Made by a program: the position numbers and the translations under genes. A stretch of DNA of 64,000 nt from Orychophragmus violaceus (taxonomy: Eukaryota; Streptophyta; Magnoliopsida; Brassicales; Brassicaceae). Location of the stretch: the NCBI GenBank assembly GCA_030180135.1, contig CM058230.1, forward strand, positions 23,644,067-23,708,066. Reading direction: 5' to 3'. How positions within the stretch are numbered: position 1 is the first letter of the stretch; each line of letters begins with the position of its first letter. Positions 24,681-36,070 of the stretch are shown here, in pieces. The notes below the pieces were generated by a model. That model was given only the letters and a program-made list of their open reading frames with translations. It was not told the DNA's origin and searched no databases.

Positions 24681-24868
24681 CATTAATTAGATCTAAAGCT
24701 ATTAAAAATTTTCTTGTCAAAAGAGCTTGTAGTTATATATGAACCTTCAACCTTCATGAATCCGAACACAGAACATTAATTAGATCTAAAGTTATTAGAA
24801 TTTTTCTTGTCAAAAGAGCTTGGAGTTATACATGAACCTTCAACCTTCATGAATTCGAACACAGAACA
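24681..24868 (+). repeat. Tandem duplication of a 93-bp unit
   Basis: Two adjacent copies, each starting CATTAATTAGATCTAAAG and ending in TTCATGAATxCGAACACAGAA. They differ at a handful of bases. Confidence 0.85.
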
Positions 24869-25502
24869 GTCTAACACGATTTATAACTCTCTGATCCTTG
24901 AAACAAAAATAGACAGATTTGCTTTAAAAAAACGAACTTTTGGAACAATAAACACAATCCGATTAAGTATTGAGAATCTTAGATTATTATCAATCGTTGA
25001 ACAATCTGAAAGATGAACATCTTATCCTTTATTTCCAGAATCAAATTCTGCATATTGCATCCAATAACCATCTTACTAATTTGAAGAATAAAACCAATCA
25101 CCTTTACAGAAGCGCCTTTAGGATTCTGGGTCTCTTCTCAGCACCGACTCCATATGGTTCACTTGTAATAAGCAACAAAAAGATTTCAATGAAAACAAAA
25201 TCGAGAGGCAAAAGAGAGAAACTTTGATAATTGTTTCTTTCCTTCTCCCTTCTGTTTTTAAATCGACGAAAAAAAATTAGGTGAATGAATCACAAGAACT
25301 CGCTTGAGCCATTTCCAGGATTAAGGAAGACATAAGACAATATCAACTAATCGACAGATTTGGAAAACGGATTTGGAAAACGGATTCAACATCATGGATG
25401 ATTTAATATTGATTTTAACACACGAACAATTCGGTCCTAGATCGAAGGCCATAAAAACTCGGATCCAACATGTCCAGAGATGAGAGATGGATTGTGTGTA
25501 AC
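24869..25502. other. Spacer between NPH3 and cytochrome c fragments
   Basis: No coding domain was recognised. A short repeat GGAAAACGGATT occurs twice near 25362-25385. The minus-strand reading that follows the cytochrome c exon gives no further cytochrome c exon. Confidence 0.4.
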
Positions 25503-25608
25503 CTTGTTTGTGACCGGCACCTTTGTCCACGGTGCTGAAGATCTTCTCACCGACCTTGGAGTTTCCTGGTGGTGCTTCATCAAATGATGTCATTCCGCCT
25601 GAGAACAT
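25503..25608 (-). pseudogene. Cytochrome c first-exon fragment lacking the haem motif
   Basis: The minus strand reads MTSFDEAPPGNSKVGEKIF, then STVDKGAGHKQG, which is the start of plant mitochondrial cytochrome c. The exon ends at the conserved HKQG splice point (CAAG then GTTACA). The residues holding the CxxCH haem attachment site are missing through an in-frame deletion of about seven codons. No second exon follows. The product could not bind haem covalently, so I call it a pseudogene fragment. Confidence 0.8.
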
Positions 25609-26213
25609 GAGAGCCAGAGGAAGGCGGTGGAATCAACACCGTCGTGGTGATGACTATGCCGAGAGAGAGAGAGAGGAAAAGCAATCTCAAAAGAGAAAAA
25701 GGAGATTTGGAAATATTTTTGTTTTTTTATTGTTTAAGATAGGTAGAGTATAAAGAATATTAGGTCAGATCTAAGAAAATTTGCGGGATCAAAGAGGGAA
25801 ACTTGGAGCTCTAAATTTTTTTGCAGAGAGATTATAACCTCACTCCTAGGTCTCTTATTCTGAACTTCACCACTTTATTCTCTACTTCGAACACATCAAC
25901 TTCGATAGATTTATCCCTAAGAAGCCAAATCTTGTTAACAATAACATGAATCTTCGCAACGTGTTGCGCAGCTGCGAAGAATCGACCCACTAATAGATCT
26001 TCCCATATGGGAGAATCTTCTTGAATATATATTCTGGAACCTCAATTGGTTTGACACCTTCGACAACTATGACAATTAGGTCATGTTTATACATGAAAGT
26101 TTGATTCTTTCCTTACGACCTCCTTCACTAATATTGATGTGGCTGGAGTCAACCCCGGCAGTAGAGCCGCCGGCGTCCATGCTGACGTGGCACAGAGCTT
26201 CCCAGTCACTTTC

Positions 26214-26214
<1 letters not shown>
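25609..26214. other. Spacer before the poly-C tract
   Basis: No gene is recognised. It includes a short GAGAGA run at 25660-25674. Confidence 0.4.

Positions 26215-26248
<34 letters not shown>
26215..26248 (+). repeat. Poly(C) homopolymer, about 34 bases
   Basis: An uninterrupted C run. The exact length is unreliable in most sequencing data. Confidence 0.85.
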
Positions 26249-26250
<2 letters not shown>

Positions 26251-27316
26251 GTACTTAGGAACATAAGTAAAATTAATAATACCGTAATGTCCTTTTAACA
26301 TTTCAGAAGTTTGTACGTTTTCTACCGAGTATAGTTGGATAATTCTTTATTACTGAAATCCTTTGAACAATCAATTACAGATGTAATCCTTTGAAGGTGA
26401 CGTTGATCATGTTTGAGAACTGATACGCAACTCTCAATAAAACCCTACGTTTTTGGTTTTATAAACTATAGTTTATATTTGACTAATTACTTTTCGCGTG
26501 GACAAGAAAACTAATCTCTCTCCAGCAAGGATCCTTTCTCAGTTCTGTTCAATTGTAAAGAAAAAACGAATTCCAACAACCTTTTTTGAACTTAGAATTA
26601 TAACAACTTGACATGAAAATTAACGTTGACTATTATTATAAAGATATATATATATATATATATATTAAAATATAACGATTTTACTAATTGAAAGCCTATA
26701 GTTTAATATGAAATCCAAATGAATAATTTTCACAGGAAAGAAAAGATGTATATTTTTCTTTTACCATTGATTTGTGTTTTATAGATGTTTTAGTAAGGTG
26801 TAAATTCATTACAGCCATAATTCCCACGGATATAAAATTAGTATTTAAAAATGATAATTTAAAAATAATATTTCGTTTTGAGAACTTGACCTAATGGCAC
26901 AATAAAACCAATTATTTGCACTACCAATAAACCATCAATACTTTCGTTGAAATTTATATGGTCAGGTGATCTCACATTTTATGAACATTTGGCGGTCTTC
27001 TATAATGTTTATTTTGAGATCAACACAATAATAGAGCTTGTACCTTTCAAGGTATTGACACATCAGCTCCCTTAAAAATTCTGGTGTTAACACATCAATT
27101 AATGAAAAAACCTATCTAGCCAATCAGATTAAAACAATCCTCCACATCTGATGCTGAGTCATTTTTATTCTTTCTTTTGGTTTTAATTTTTTTGTATCAT
27201 TACTCTAACAAGTCGTAGCCCTAGCGGCGATACCTCGATTTTGATCCTCTTCCCGATTCTCTTTTCCTATATCATCGACCTCCAGCTTCGCCGTCGAGCT
27301 CAACGGAGAGGCGTAG
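26249..27316. other. AT-rich spacer left of the ALDH10 fragment
   Basis: No gene is recognised. A (TA)n run lies at about 26645-26664. Confidence 0.4.
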
Positions 27317-28487
27317 ATGGCACCAGGAACTGCGATTCGTCGTCGCCTAAGGGTTCCGGTGCAACCCATAACGGCGACAGATGAAGAGAGCGTCCCCGAT
27401 GTCGAACCAGTTCGCCGAAGGACACTCCTTACTATCAATCCTGCTACCGAGGACATCATCGGTTCGTTTTCTTTTCCAACATCTCTTTATTCACGGAAAA
27501 CTTCGTCTTCTGCTCACTATTATGAACTAGATCATTGAACTTTTCGAGTTTCGATTTAATCATCTGGAATTGGTACTACAAATTTTCCGATCTAATGCAT
27601 ATACAGAGAGCTTTGAACTTTTGTCTGCTTAAGATGTTCGGAAGCTGTTTTTGCATTAGATCTGTTTGATTATTATACAGGAGGAGAATATATCTTGCTG
27701 AAATTTTGGTTCTCCTCTTATGCTGATGGAGTTCTTTGTGGGTGTTTTAAGTTTCTTAAATTAAAGTGGGGATTGGACGTGTTTTATATCGACTCGTTAG
27801 TTTGAATAGGATTTGGGGCCTTTTGTGTCTATGTCACTTATTCAGATCATAAGCAGTGCATTTGATTATCATTATGAGAACTTGTCATTGTTAGCAATGC
27901 ATTTGAGTGAATTATTATTGTTGTGATTGTAACTTTAGCAAAAAGACAAATTTTGTTTTCTGGGTTTATTTTAGTTCTTGGATTTGGATTTGACTTGTTA
28001 GTTTGTAGAGGATTTGGGGAGCTTTTGTCTATATTACTGATTCGGATCATTAGCTACAACAACATTGGAACTTTTGTCATTGAAAGCAATGTGTTCGAGT
28101 GAATGTTTGTTGATTGTGATTGTAACATGAAGAGTTGAAGAGCACAACCATTAAAATGGCAGAGGAGAGTAAAGTACTTAACACACCTGGTGCTGAGAAA
28201 CAGACTAAACGAGAACTATTTGATGCTCTTCGCCAAGAACTCGAGTAAGATTCTTCTTTTACTTTCAGCCTGATTTCTTCAATTGCTTTTTGGTTAGGTA
28301 GTTTTGTGTATGATCACTTATTTGTAAAATCCTTTCTCTGTTTTCTTGCAAACTATTGTATGGATATCAGTTTCCTTAGGCAGCTAATAATCTATATTTT
28401 GCTTGAAGGAATTATCCTTTACTGATAGCTGTCTGGAAAGTCGCTCCTGCACTTGCTGCTGGGTGCACAGCAATATTGAAACCTTCA
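27317..28487 (+). pseudogene. Chimeric ALDH10 (betaine-aldehyde dehydrogenase type) fragment
   Basis: The first exon-like piece (27317 to about 27461) ends in VRRRTLLTINPATEDIIG before a GT, matching the exon 1 end of plant ALDH10 proteins. A second piece (about 28156-28243) encodes MAEESKVLNTPGAEKQTKRE and LFDALRQELE with a good donor. I do not recognise it, and it is not ALDH10. A third piece (about 28410-28487) encodes NYPLLIAVWKVAPALAAGCT then AILKPSE, the ALDH10 cofactor-domain motif with an acceptor in the right phase. The intervening exons are missing. At 28487 the sequence jumps into a minus-strand copia gag. A mix of distant exons suggests transposon capture or repeated deletion. Confidence 0.7.
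27770..28130 (+). repeat. Diverged tandem duplication, unit about 190-200 bp
   Basis: The text around GTTAGTTTGAATAGGATTTGGGG (27797) recurs as GTTAGTTTGTAGAGGATTTGGGG (27996). The GAACTTGTCATTG...GCAATGCATTTGAGTGAAT stretch recurs likewise. It lies inside the intron-like part of the ALDH10 relic. Confidence 0.6.
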
Positions 28488-29051
28488 GAGTTTTATCAAC
28501 CCATGCATATTATAGTTCAAGATGAACTGGTCATATGCAGGAGTAAGAGACTGCAGAACGATATCACAAGCAAGCTCTTGGCTTATAGGACAGTCGAGCC
28601 TAGTGAAATGATCGAGATAACCCATCATTTTCAGAACATGTGGACTCACTGCTGCATCCTTAGCCATTTTACAGTCCAAGAGATTCTTAACAGTTTGGAA
28701 TCTCTCTGTACGAGCCTGCTCCTGAAACAACGCTTTCAGATTTGCCATCAGCTCCATGGGACAAGTCAGGCCTTCCCACTGCATCTGCAGTTCGGGAGCC
28801 ATTGTCGCCAACATTAGGCAAATCACGTCATTAGCATCTGAAGAATGCGTATCCCAAGCATTCTTCACAGATTGTGCGGCAATATTCGCAGGTCTAGGAG
28901 AGAGAGCTCTTTCAAAGACATAAGCCTTCTTCTCCTGCCTGAGCACAAGTCTCAGGTTCCTGGACCAGTTCAGGAAGTTTGATCCGTTCAGTTTGTCCTT
29001 CTCAAGGGCAGACCGGATCGAGAAAGTGTTTTGTGTTGTTGTGCTTGACAT
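28485..29051 (-). pseudogene. Copia gag, N-terminal 188 codons
   Basis: Starts MSSTTTQNTFSIRSALEKDK with LNGSNFLNWSRNLRLVLRQE, the UBN2-type copia gag core. It is clearly related to the gag at 44664-45683. Similarity ends near NMHGLIKL just before the ALDH10 junction, so the zinc knuckle is lost. Confidence 0.85.
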
Positions 29052-30535
29052 AGCTGAAAATATGAGACAATAGAGATTTAGTTATTAAGTTCATAAAAGA
29101 GCAATCTTAACAACTTATAAGAAAACTCGCATTGTATTCAAAATTTCTTTGTTTAACCTCATAAGAATACAATGATTCCGAGACCCATGTTTAGCTAAAT
29201 CCAAAGTGGGCCACTGGCCGTCACCCATAATTAGCTTTACTTGGTAAGCATACACACAGCTAGTTATAACCAATAACTCTCGGTTGTGAATTGGGCCCAA
29301 GGCCCAATATCACCAGATGTCTCAAGGCCCGGGACTCCCGATGGCCCAGTCAAGGAAACCAATCTCTTACAGCCAAATAATCACTAAAGTCTGGGACTCC
29401 CAATGAAATTAGTGACTATATACTACTTTACTTACGCGAAAACAGATACCTCACACTGTAAGCCATATCTGTAATCGAATAAGCGTTAAGTAGCTGACAA
29501 GATTGGAAAGACATCCAAGCTTGATATTGTTTTTGAGGATTTTAAGTTTTATTTCCAAAAATAGAAGATTACTATTTTGGGAAACTTACTTATTTTAGAA
29601 ACTTTCTAAATTTAGTAACATACTAAAAATAGAAATTTCTAATTTAATATTTTATAAATATTTTGGGTTGGGTCACAAATTATAGGCCCAATTCTTGGCC
29701 CAAGACCATAGAATTCCAGTTGGCCCAATAATTTGACATAACCGATTCGGTTTATTAATTCTGGTCCAAGACCAAATTAACTATCAAAACCATCGGTTAT
29801 TTACTAAACCAGACCAGCTCTAAATTATTTGGTCCAACCAAATCAAACTTAGACCAGCCTTCGGTTTAGGTTAAAATTCAATTTTGAATTTTAAATCCGG
29901 TTTAACCAGAAATTAAATAATACCAATTGTATTAAATAATTTCCAGCAAACCGCGATTTGGGTTAACCGTTTAAACCATATAATTAAATAATTAAAAGAT
30001 TCATACGATCATGATTCAATAATGCTCTTTTGATTTTTCAAACAAGACAAAATCATAATTAATAATGAATCTCAACAAATTCGTATCAAAAGCATATCTT
30101 CAAATAAGATTTTGACTTTTTCAAATTTAAACAATTCGATTATTTAATTATATGGTTTAACAATCATGGTTTAACAAAGTGGCGTCGATCATGAAACAAA
30201 GTTATGCTCTTTCGATTATCACGTTCACGTTTAACAAAACAAAGTCAACTTCAATGTTTTATTAACAAACCTCTTACGAACAAAACAAAATCAACTCATC
30301 ACATGATCACGTTCACGTAAGACAAAACCAACATTAATAATCGATTGATTTATGAACCGAAGACAACAATCGTGACTCTCTCACTTTCATTATTTATCAA
30401 ACCAAAATCGATTCATCAGCAACAAGCGATTAACTCATTTAGGGTTTTTACAAGTTTTAATCAAATTTCTTAAGCCAAATTCGATTCTAAACATAAAAAC
30501 AACCTAAACATGATCCAAACAGCAAAAACCTAATG

Positions 30536-30553
30536 ACCAGGCTCTGATACCAC
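30536..30553 (-). other. Primer-binding site of the truncated copia
   Basis: Minus-strand TGGTATCAGAGCCTGGT immediately follows the LTR end, complementary to the 3' end of initiator methionine tRNA. Confidence 0.8.
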
Positions 30554-31196
30554 TGAAGGATTATGTGTGTTAATGGTTTAATTCTCAGATTACAACCTAG
30601 CACAAACATAACTCGGATCTAGGTGATTGCAGTTGAATCATATGATCAGATCAGGATCATTACCTCTTTTAGAGTGCAGCGGATTGATTGGTAATGACGA
30701 GATCACTTAGAGCAGATTATCACCGGCTCCTCCTAGGTATCCACACGCTTACAAGCTACGGATCCGGCTGCTAGACCGAGGTGGAAATCACAGAGAGAGA
30801 GAGGACGGCACAGCTCAGAAAATCGCAGAAGGCTCGGGTTTCTGGCGCCTCTCTCTTGTCTTATATAGGCCCAAGTTATTAACTAATGGCCTATCAGGCT
30901 TTTGGGCCCAAAACACAAATCAGACAAAAAGCCCGTTTTTGTTTTGGCCCAATTCTCTGTACAAATACAGTAAATGCCTTTGCATCTTACCGTATTATTT
31001 CCATTTAACTTTCCCGTTAGCTATGGTGTGTGACCCTTTGGGATCATACAATACTGGTAATAAGTCCTAAACTTATAGATCAAGAGCGGACTCTAGCAAG
31101 TCATCATGATCACCCAGTATTTATGACTTATGTCTGATCTCGACACTTATCATACTTTCTAGAGATAGTACGGTAGATTTCAGGACATTCCCAACA
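30554..31196 (-). mobile_element. 5' LTR of the truncated copia
   Basis: It runs TGTTGGGAATGTCC to TAATCCTTCA on the minus strand. A minus-strand CTTATATAAGAC at about 30857-30868 is a good TATA box. Confidence 0.82.
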
Positions 31197-32108
31197 CCAC
31201 TGCTGTAAACAAAACCAGAGAGGAGCTAACTCTAATCAGAGGAAGAGCTGCTCCAAATGTTGTCCGAGTAAACATGTCGCCATTTCGAGTTGTTTTGCGA
31301 GTGGTATGGCGCGGATTAGAGGCAGCGGTTGAGCTCAATGCAGAGTTGCAGAGCTCCGGAACAGAGAGGAGAGACTTACCGGACCACCGGGGCGGGCCCT
31401 CCGACCGACGTCGGGGGCTGAACCACGGGAACGCTTTTCTCGAGGTGGTTTTGGTTAAGTCAACTTTCTAAAAAGGGTAAATACCAGGCAGTTGGGGCTA
31501 AACCGTGGGCAAAACCAGGAGAGAAGAGACTGCCTAAGGAAGCGGGTCTGAGAGCGAAAAATGCTTTGTTAGTCTTTTTAAGTTTTAGTTGGTATATCAC
31601 ATTCTCTTCCTTTCCTTCTTTGCCAACGAAAGATGTTCCAAAAACTTGTTTACTGACTTTAAAATAATCATACAATTTTTACTTATTTTATCCTCATTTA
31701 TGTGATACTGTAAATCAATTTGCAGTAAATCAATCATTATTCAATCATTCTAGCTTAAACACACTTAACTTTAAAAAATTAGATAAATGACTGAAAAATA
31801 AATGTAATTTGGTGAAATAAATGTTAAAATCAATTATTTTTATTTTTCCACATACTAAAAATGGGATATTACAATATCATTATTTAACTATACATGGTTT
31901 TTATCTGTGTAAGACAAGATATTTACTTTTATCTGTGTAAGGCAAGACATTTGCTTTATTTATTTATTTATTTATAAGATTCATTAATCATATTTTGTCT
32001 CTTCATGAGTAGGAAACTTGTGAACATACAGCCATATTATTATCCTTAAAATTACATGTTCACATCAAAAAATATAAAAGATGAAATTAAGTGGGCTTGC
32101 AGTTGCAG
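31197..32108. other. Region without a recognised gene
   Basis: A GC-rich part (31270-31560) has two ORFs without known motifs. The rest is AT-rich. The last bases form a plausible acceptor (TTGCAGTTGCAG) for the BAHD relic. Confidence 0.4.
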
Positions 32109-32332
32109 ATGAGTAATATCTGGTGTAAGCTCGTCATGTATGAGGCTGATTTTGAATGGGGAAAGCCCGTTTGGGTGACCGGAAGGGCATTTCCAATTTC
32201 AAGAACTTAATGTTATTGATGCTTAAGATGGAGACGGAAATGAAGCTTGGATCACTTATAAAAGAACACATGTCACTTTTCGATGAGGAGATTCTTGAAT
32301 CAGCTTCCTCGAACCCTCATGTTTTGATATAG
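32109..32332 (+). pseudogene. BAHD (HXXXD-type) acyltransferase 3' end, decayed
   Basis: Encodes YEADFEWGKPVWVTG, the BAHD DFGWGKP motif with G changed to E. It continues in another frame with VIDA(stop)DGDGNEAWIT, the usual DxKDGDGIEAWV block, then EEILESASSNPHVLI and a stop, the family C-terminus. Two frame changes and a stop in 220 bp make it a pseudogene. The upstream HXXXD part is not found. As I recall, AT1G24430 and AT1G24420, both BAHD genes, follow AT1G24440 in A. thaliana, so this probably marks the next syntenic locus. Confidence 0.75.
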
Positions 32333-32689
32333 ACAAGAACAAAATACATGGTATACTTCTTACAAGAAATTTAAATGGGTTGGTTTTGTTGTCGTAACTT
32401 AAATTCTGAAAGTAACAACAATGGGGTCTTATCTTGAGTTTCCAGGTCTATTACTGTGTGGACAGTACAATACAAGCAGTTTAAGATTTCTTTTTGTTGA
32501 GAAAATTAAAAAAATTAAACATTTATCATATTGTATTGGTTTTAGAGCGTATATAAAATGGTTTAAAGGTTTGTAGTTGATACACTTACCTTAACAAATA
32601 AAATCCTAGAAGAAATGATATTTGTTTCAATATTGTTTTTTTCTAAAATTTTTGCGGATGTTCTAGAATTTACTCAAATCTTTACATAA
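32333..32689. other. AT-rich, possible 5' LTR of the decayed copia
   Basis: It sits between the BAHD relic and a primer-binding-site-like TGGTATTAGAGC. No LTR ends can be fixed because no second copy exists here. Confidence 0.3.
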
Positions 32690-35414
32690 GTGGTATTAGA
32701 GCTTTAGGTTACAATGCCCAGAGGAAGTTAACTAAAGTTCGATGTTCCTTGTTTCAATGGGAAGAAAAATGGCAACTTCGAGTGAAGAACCTGTTATCGC
32801 ATTAGGAGATGAAGAAAACGTTATTAGAGTCAAAAACGGAGGCGATCAAGGCTGATGATTATTCGAAGATGACATACATGACGACCTCGACGATTCGTTT
32901 GTCCCTTTCATACGATATTACTAACCAATTATGGATCTTACAATTCTTAAAGCTATCTAGGACAAGGTGGGGAAGTTATATTTGTCGAATTCATTGTCTT
33001 CTCAGTTATTTATCAAGCATAAGTTATACCACTTTAAGATGGTTGAAGGAGGCGATATGGTTCAGCATATAAACATGTTTAAACAAATAATCACGGATAT
33101 GACTCATGTGTGTGAGGATAATGAGAACGAGAATAAAGCCATGATCTTTTTTTGTTCTATATGCCCTCGTCGTATGATTTTGACAGATTTGACTTGTGAC
33201 AAGATAACGATAAGTCTAGATACAGTTATTGTGTCGCTCATATCTCATCATGAGCAACATCTACATAACGTTGAAACAAAGTCTGAAGGAGATGAGCTGT
33301 TTGTGAATTAGAGCAAGGAGTGATGGAGATCAACATAGAAGTAGACGTATGGAGGTAGCATAGAAAAATCAAATTCAAAAGTGGCTAAGGCAATATGTTA
33401 AGGTTATGGCAAGAAAGGTCACTTCAAGAGAGAGTGTACAACCAAGAAACATAATAGAAGCATGGATTCGCATGACTCTTCAAAATCCGCAAACATTGTC
33501 TCATCAAAAGATGATTAAGGAGATATCCATTATGATATGCTTGTTGTAATTTCAGGAAATCAAGCATATTCTTGGGTTCTAGATATGTGTGCATCATTAT
33601 ATATGACTCTTACTAAGAAATTTGAGACATATATGGCTGGAAATATGTGTCTGAAGATATTAAGCTTCACATGTATGATGGTAGCATCAGGACATTGACA
33701 GATATAAGGTATATTCTAGGTATAAAGAAGAATCTGGTCTTCTTGGGTACACTTCATAAAAACAGGTTCAAGTACATAACTGATGAAGGTGAAGAATTTT
33801 TGAAGGTGTGCAAAGGAATTATGGTTGTGATGATGGGTCAGATGACAAATTGTAATGTATATTGGTTGATAGGGAACATGGTTGTAGGTGGAGAGCTCAG
33901 CTGCACTATCTGAAATCGAAGATTACATCTTTATGTCATATGCATATGAGTATTATTGGTGAGAATGATCTGAATGAACTCCACAAAGGGGGTTGATGGA
34001 CGGGTTGAAGAGTTGCAAGATGGAATTCAGTAGGGTTTGTGTGATGGAAAATCAGACCAAAGTTCCGATCAAGACAAAGGGTCTTTTTGACGCTCATTCT
34101 GTTGTGTGGGCTCCAACTCGGAATTGAGAGGATCAAGATACTTTGTTTTGTTCATCGTTGACTTCTCCAAGAAAGTTTGGATTTACTTGATGAAGCAGAA
34201 ATATGAAGTGTTAAAAAATTCAAGATTTGGAAAGCTGAAGTATAGAATCAAACAAGAAGAATGGTTAAGTATCCAAAGTCAGATAATGACACGAAGTATA
34301 CCGGTGGAGCATTCCAGAAGTTTTATGTGAAGAATGGTATTTAGAGGCACTTCATAGTGAAAAAGACTACAATAGAACAATGTCAGTGAAAGGATGAACC
34401 ATTCGCTTACAGAAAAGTCTAGTTGTTTGAGGTTGACTGCAAGGATGTCAAATTGGTTTTGTGCAGAGGAAATAAACATGGTGGTATATCTCATCAATAG
34501 ATCTCAAGGAGTTCCTGGGAGGAAAGGTAGCTGAAGAAATTTGAACTGGGTTGAATGTTGATATATCAAACTTTGAAGATTTTCGGATGTCCAACTTATA
34601 TGACAATTTCGGGTGACGAGAGATCAACGCTTGTCTCTAAGTAAAATAAGTGCATCATCGTATATTTTGAGAGAAGTGTGAACGGTTTCAAGTTATGGGA
34701 TCCTGAAGATAAGAAAAGGACATTTAGTTGATATGTAGTTTTCAATGAGCAGTATATAGTGCAACATGCGAGGTCAGACAAGTGCCTACAATCATTAACA
34801 CAAACACGTATTATAGGGAAATTCAGGTGGGATCTATTAAAAATACACCATTGACGGAGAGTGATGAGAAGCCTGCTGAGAAGGAGAATAAAGTAGAAAA
34901 CGTTTTGAAAAGAAAGCATATGAGAGTTTAGCATCTAACATAGTAAGTAGAGTCATCAAACCACTGAAGAGACGGATACGAAGACGTGGTCAAATATGCT
35001 TTGATTGTTGGTTCATATGATCCAGCTAACTTTCAGGAGTTTCTAGTCAAGATAAATAACAATGTATGGAATATGTAACAGAGGAAATCGAAGTCTTGAC
35101 AAGAATCAGATATGGGATTTTATTTTTTACCAAAAAGAAAAAATGGGGTTGGATGAAAATGAGGGTTTTAAGGAAAAACCAGGAATCTATGAGAAAGAAA
35201 TTTTAAGGTCAAGGAAAGGCTAGTGGCAAAAGGATACTCACAAAAGAAAGGGGTGGATTATGATAAGATTTTTTCACATGTGGTTAGACACACTTCCATA
35301 CGAATTGTGCTAGCATTGGTAGCAGAGTGGGGTTTTCAACTTGAACATATGGATTTGAAGACAGTGTTTCTTGATGGGAATATGGAAAAATAAATCTATA
35401 TGGAGCAGCCTGAG
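32690..35414 (+). pseudogene. Decayed Ty1/copia internal region
   Basis: Domains appear in copia order through many stops and frameshifts: primer-site-like sequence (32687-32700), gag pieces (MVEGGDMVQHINMFKQIITD), a zinc knuckle (GYGKKGHFKREC near 33409), protease-like WVLDMCAS (about 33571), the pre-integrase block (LHMYDGSIRTLTDIRYILGI), and RT (RLVAKGYSQKKGVDYDKIF then QLEHMDLKTVFLDGN). It stops at IYMEQPE, where an old minus-strand LTR starts at 35415. It is the oldest layer of this nest. Confidence 0.85.
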
Positions 35415-36070
35415 TGTAACGCCCCCTTCCCGTTTACCGCTGACCGACGAGCTGACCGGCCAACAATCAAACAAGAACATGACCGATCGAACCCGAGCAG
35501 GCCATACGAGAAGAGCTTGTCACAATATGAGGCCAGAGACAGTCCGTTTTGAGTTAAAGGCTCGAACCAAACCATCCTTGACTCCATTTACCTCGTTTCC
35601 ATGACACAAGGCTTTTCAATCCGTATCACTTCAACGAGTTTTGTTTGGTTCGGACTAAACCGTATATCAGGGAATTATTTTGTTTTTAATATTTTAAACA
35701 TAAATCATATTCACATAAAATAACGGTTTTCTACAAATCGTTTAGCGGGATCCCAACAAAATCTGAAACCAAAAATAAAGTCAAAATGCTCTCGAAAAAA
35801 ACCAATGCCAAATGCCAACCCAAGATTACTCCGAGTGTCCTACGCGTCCGCCGAACTATGCAAAACCTGAAAAACATAAAAAGAGTCTAATGAGTAATCT
35901 TAGATTACCCAGCGAGACGGCTCCCAATTAACAGGCTGCTAACAATCTAATAACCCAGCCCAAACCGAAAATAACAAAACAAAGATAACGATAAAGCAAA
36001 ATGGCTGATCACGTGCTACCAAGACGTGATGAGCTACACACACAAGCATTCAATTATAACACACAGCAAT
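35415..36070 (-). mobile_element. Old minus-strand LTR, first half
   Basis: The plus text TGTAACGCCCCCTTCCC is the reverse complement of the LTR end GGGAAGGGGCGTTACA at 39587-39604. Homology continues through the GACCGATCGAACCCGAGCA stretch. It is diverged from the intact LTRs and inserted in copia RT. Its continuation lies at 53546, after the 17.5-kb insertion. Confidence 0.82.
36066..36070 (+). repeat. Target-site duplication GCAAT (left)
   Basis: Matches GCAAT at 53546-53550, directly after the far LTR. Confidence 0.88.

Larger units (their letters stand above)
28485..31196 (-). mobile_element. Truncated Ty1/copia element: 5' LTR, leader and gag only
   Basis: On the minus strand: a 643-bp 5' LTR (31196-30554, TGTTGG to CCTTCA), a primer-binding site with TGGTATCAGAGCC, a long leader and a gag start. 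It breaks at 28487, directly against ALDH10 sequence. Protease, integrase, RT and the 3' LTR are absent and no target duplication can be paired, so a deletion or recombination removed the 3' two thirds. Confidence 0.82.

Noticed and set aside
31274..31675. ORFs at 31274-31471 and 31460-31675
   Set aside because: No motif, no splice context and no relation to the neighbouring BAHD relic that I can see.
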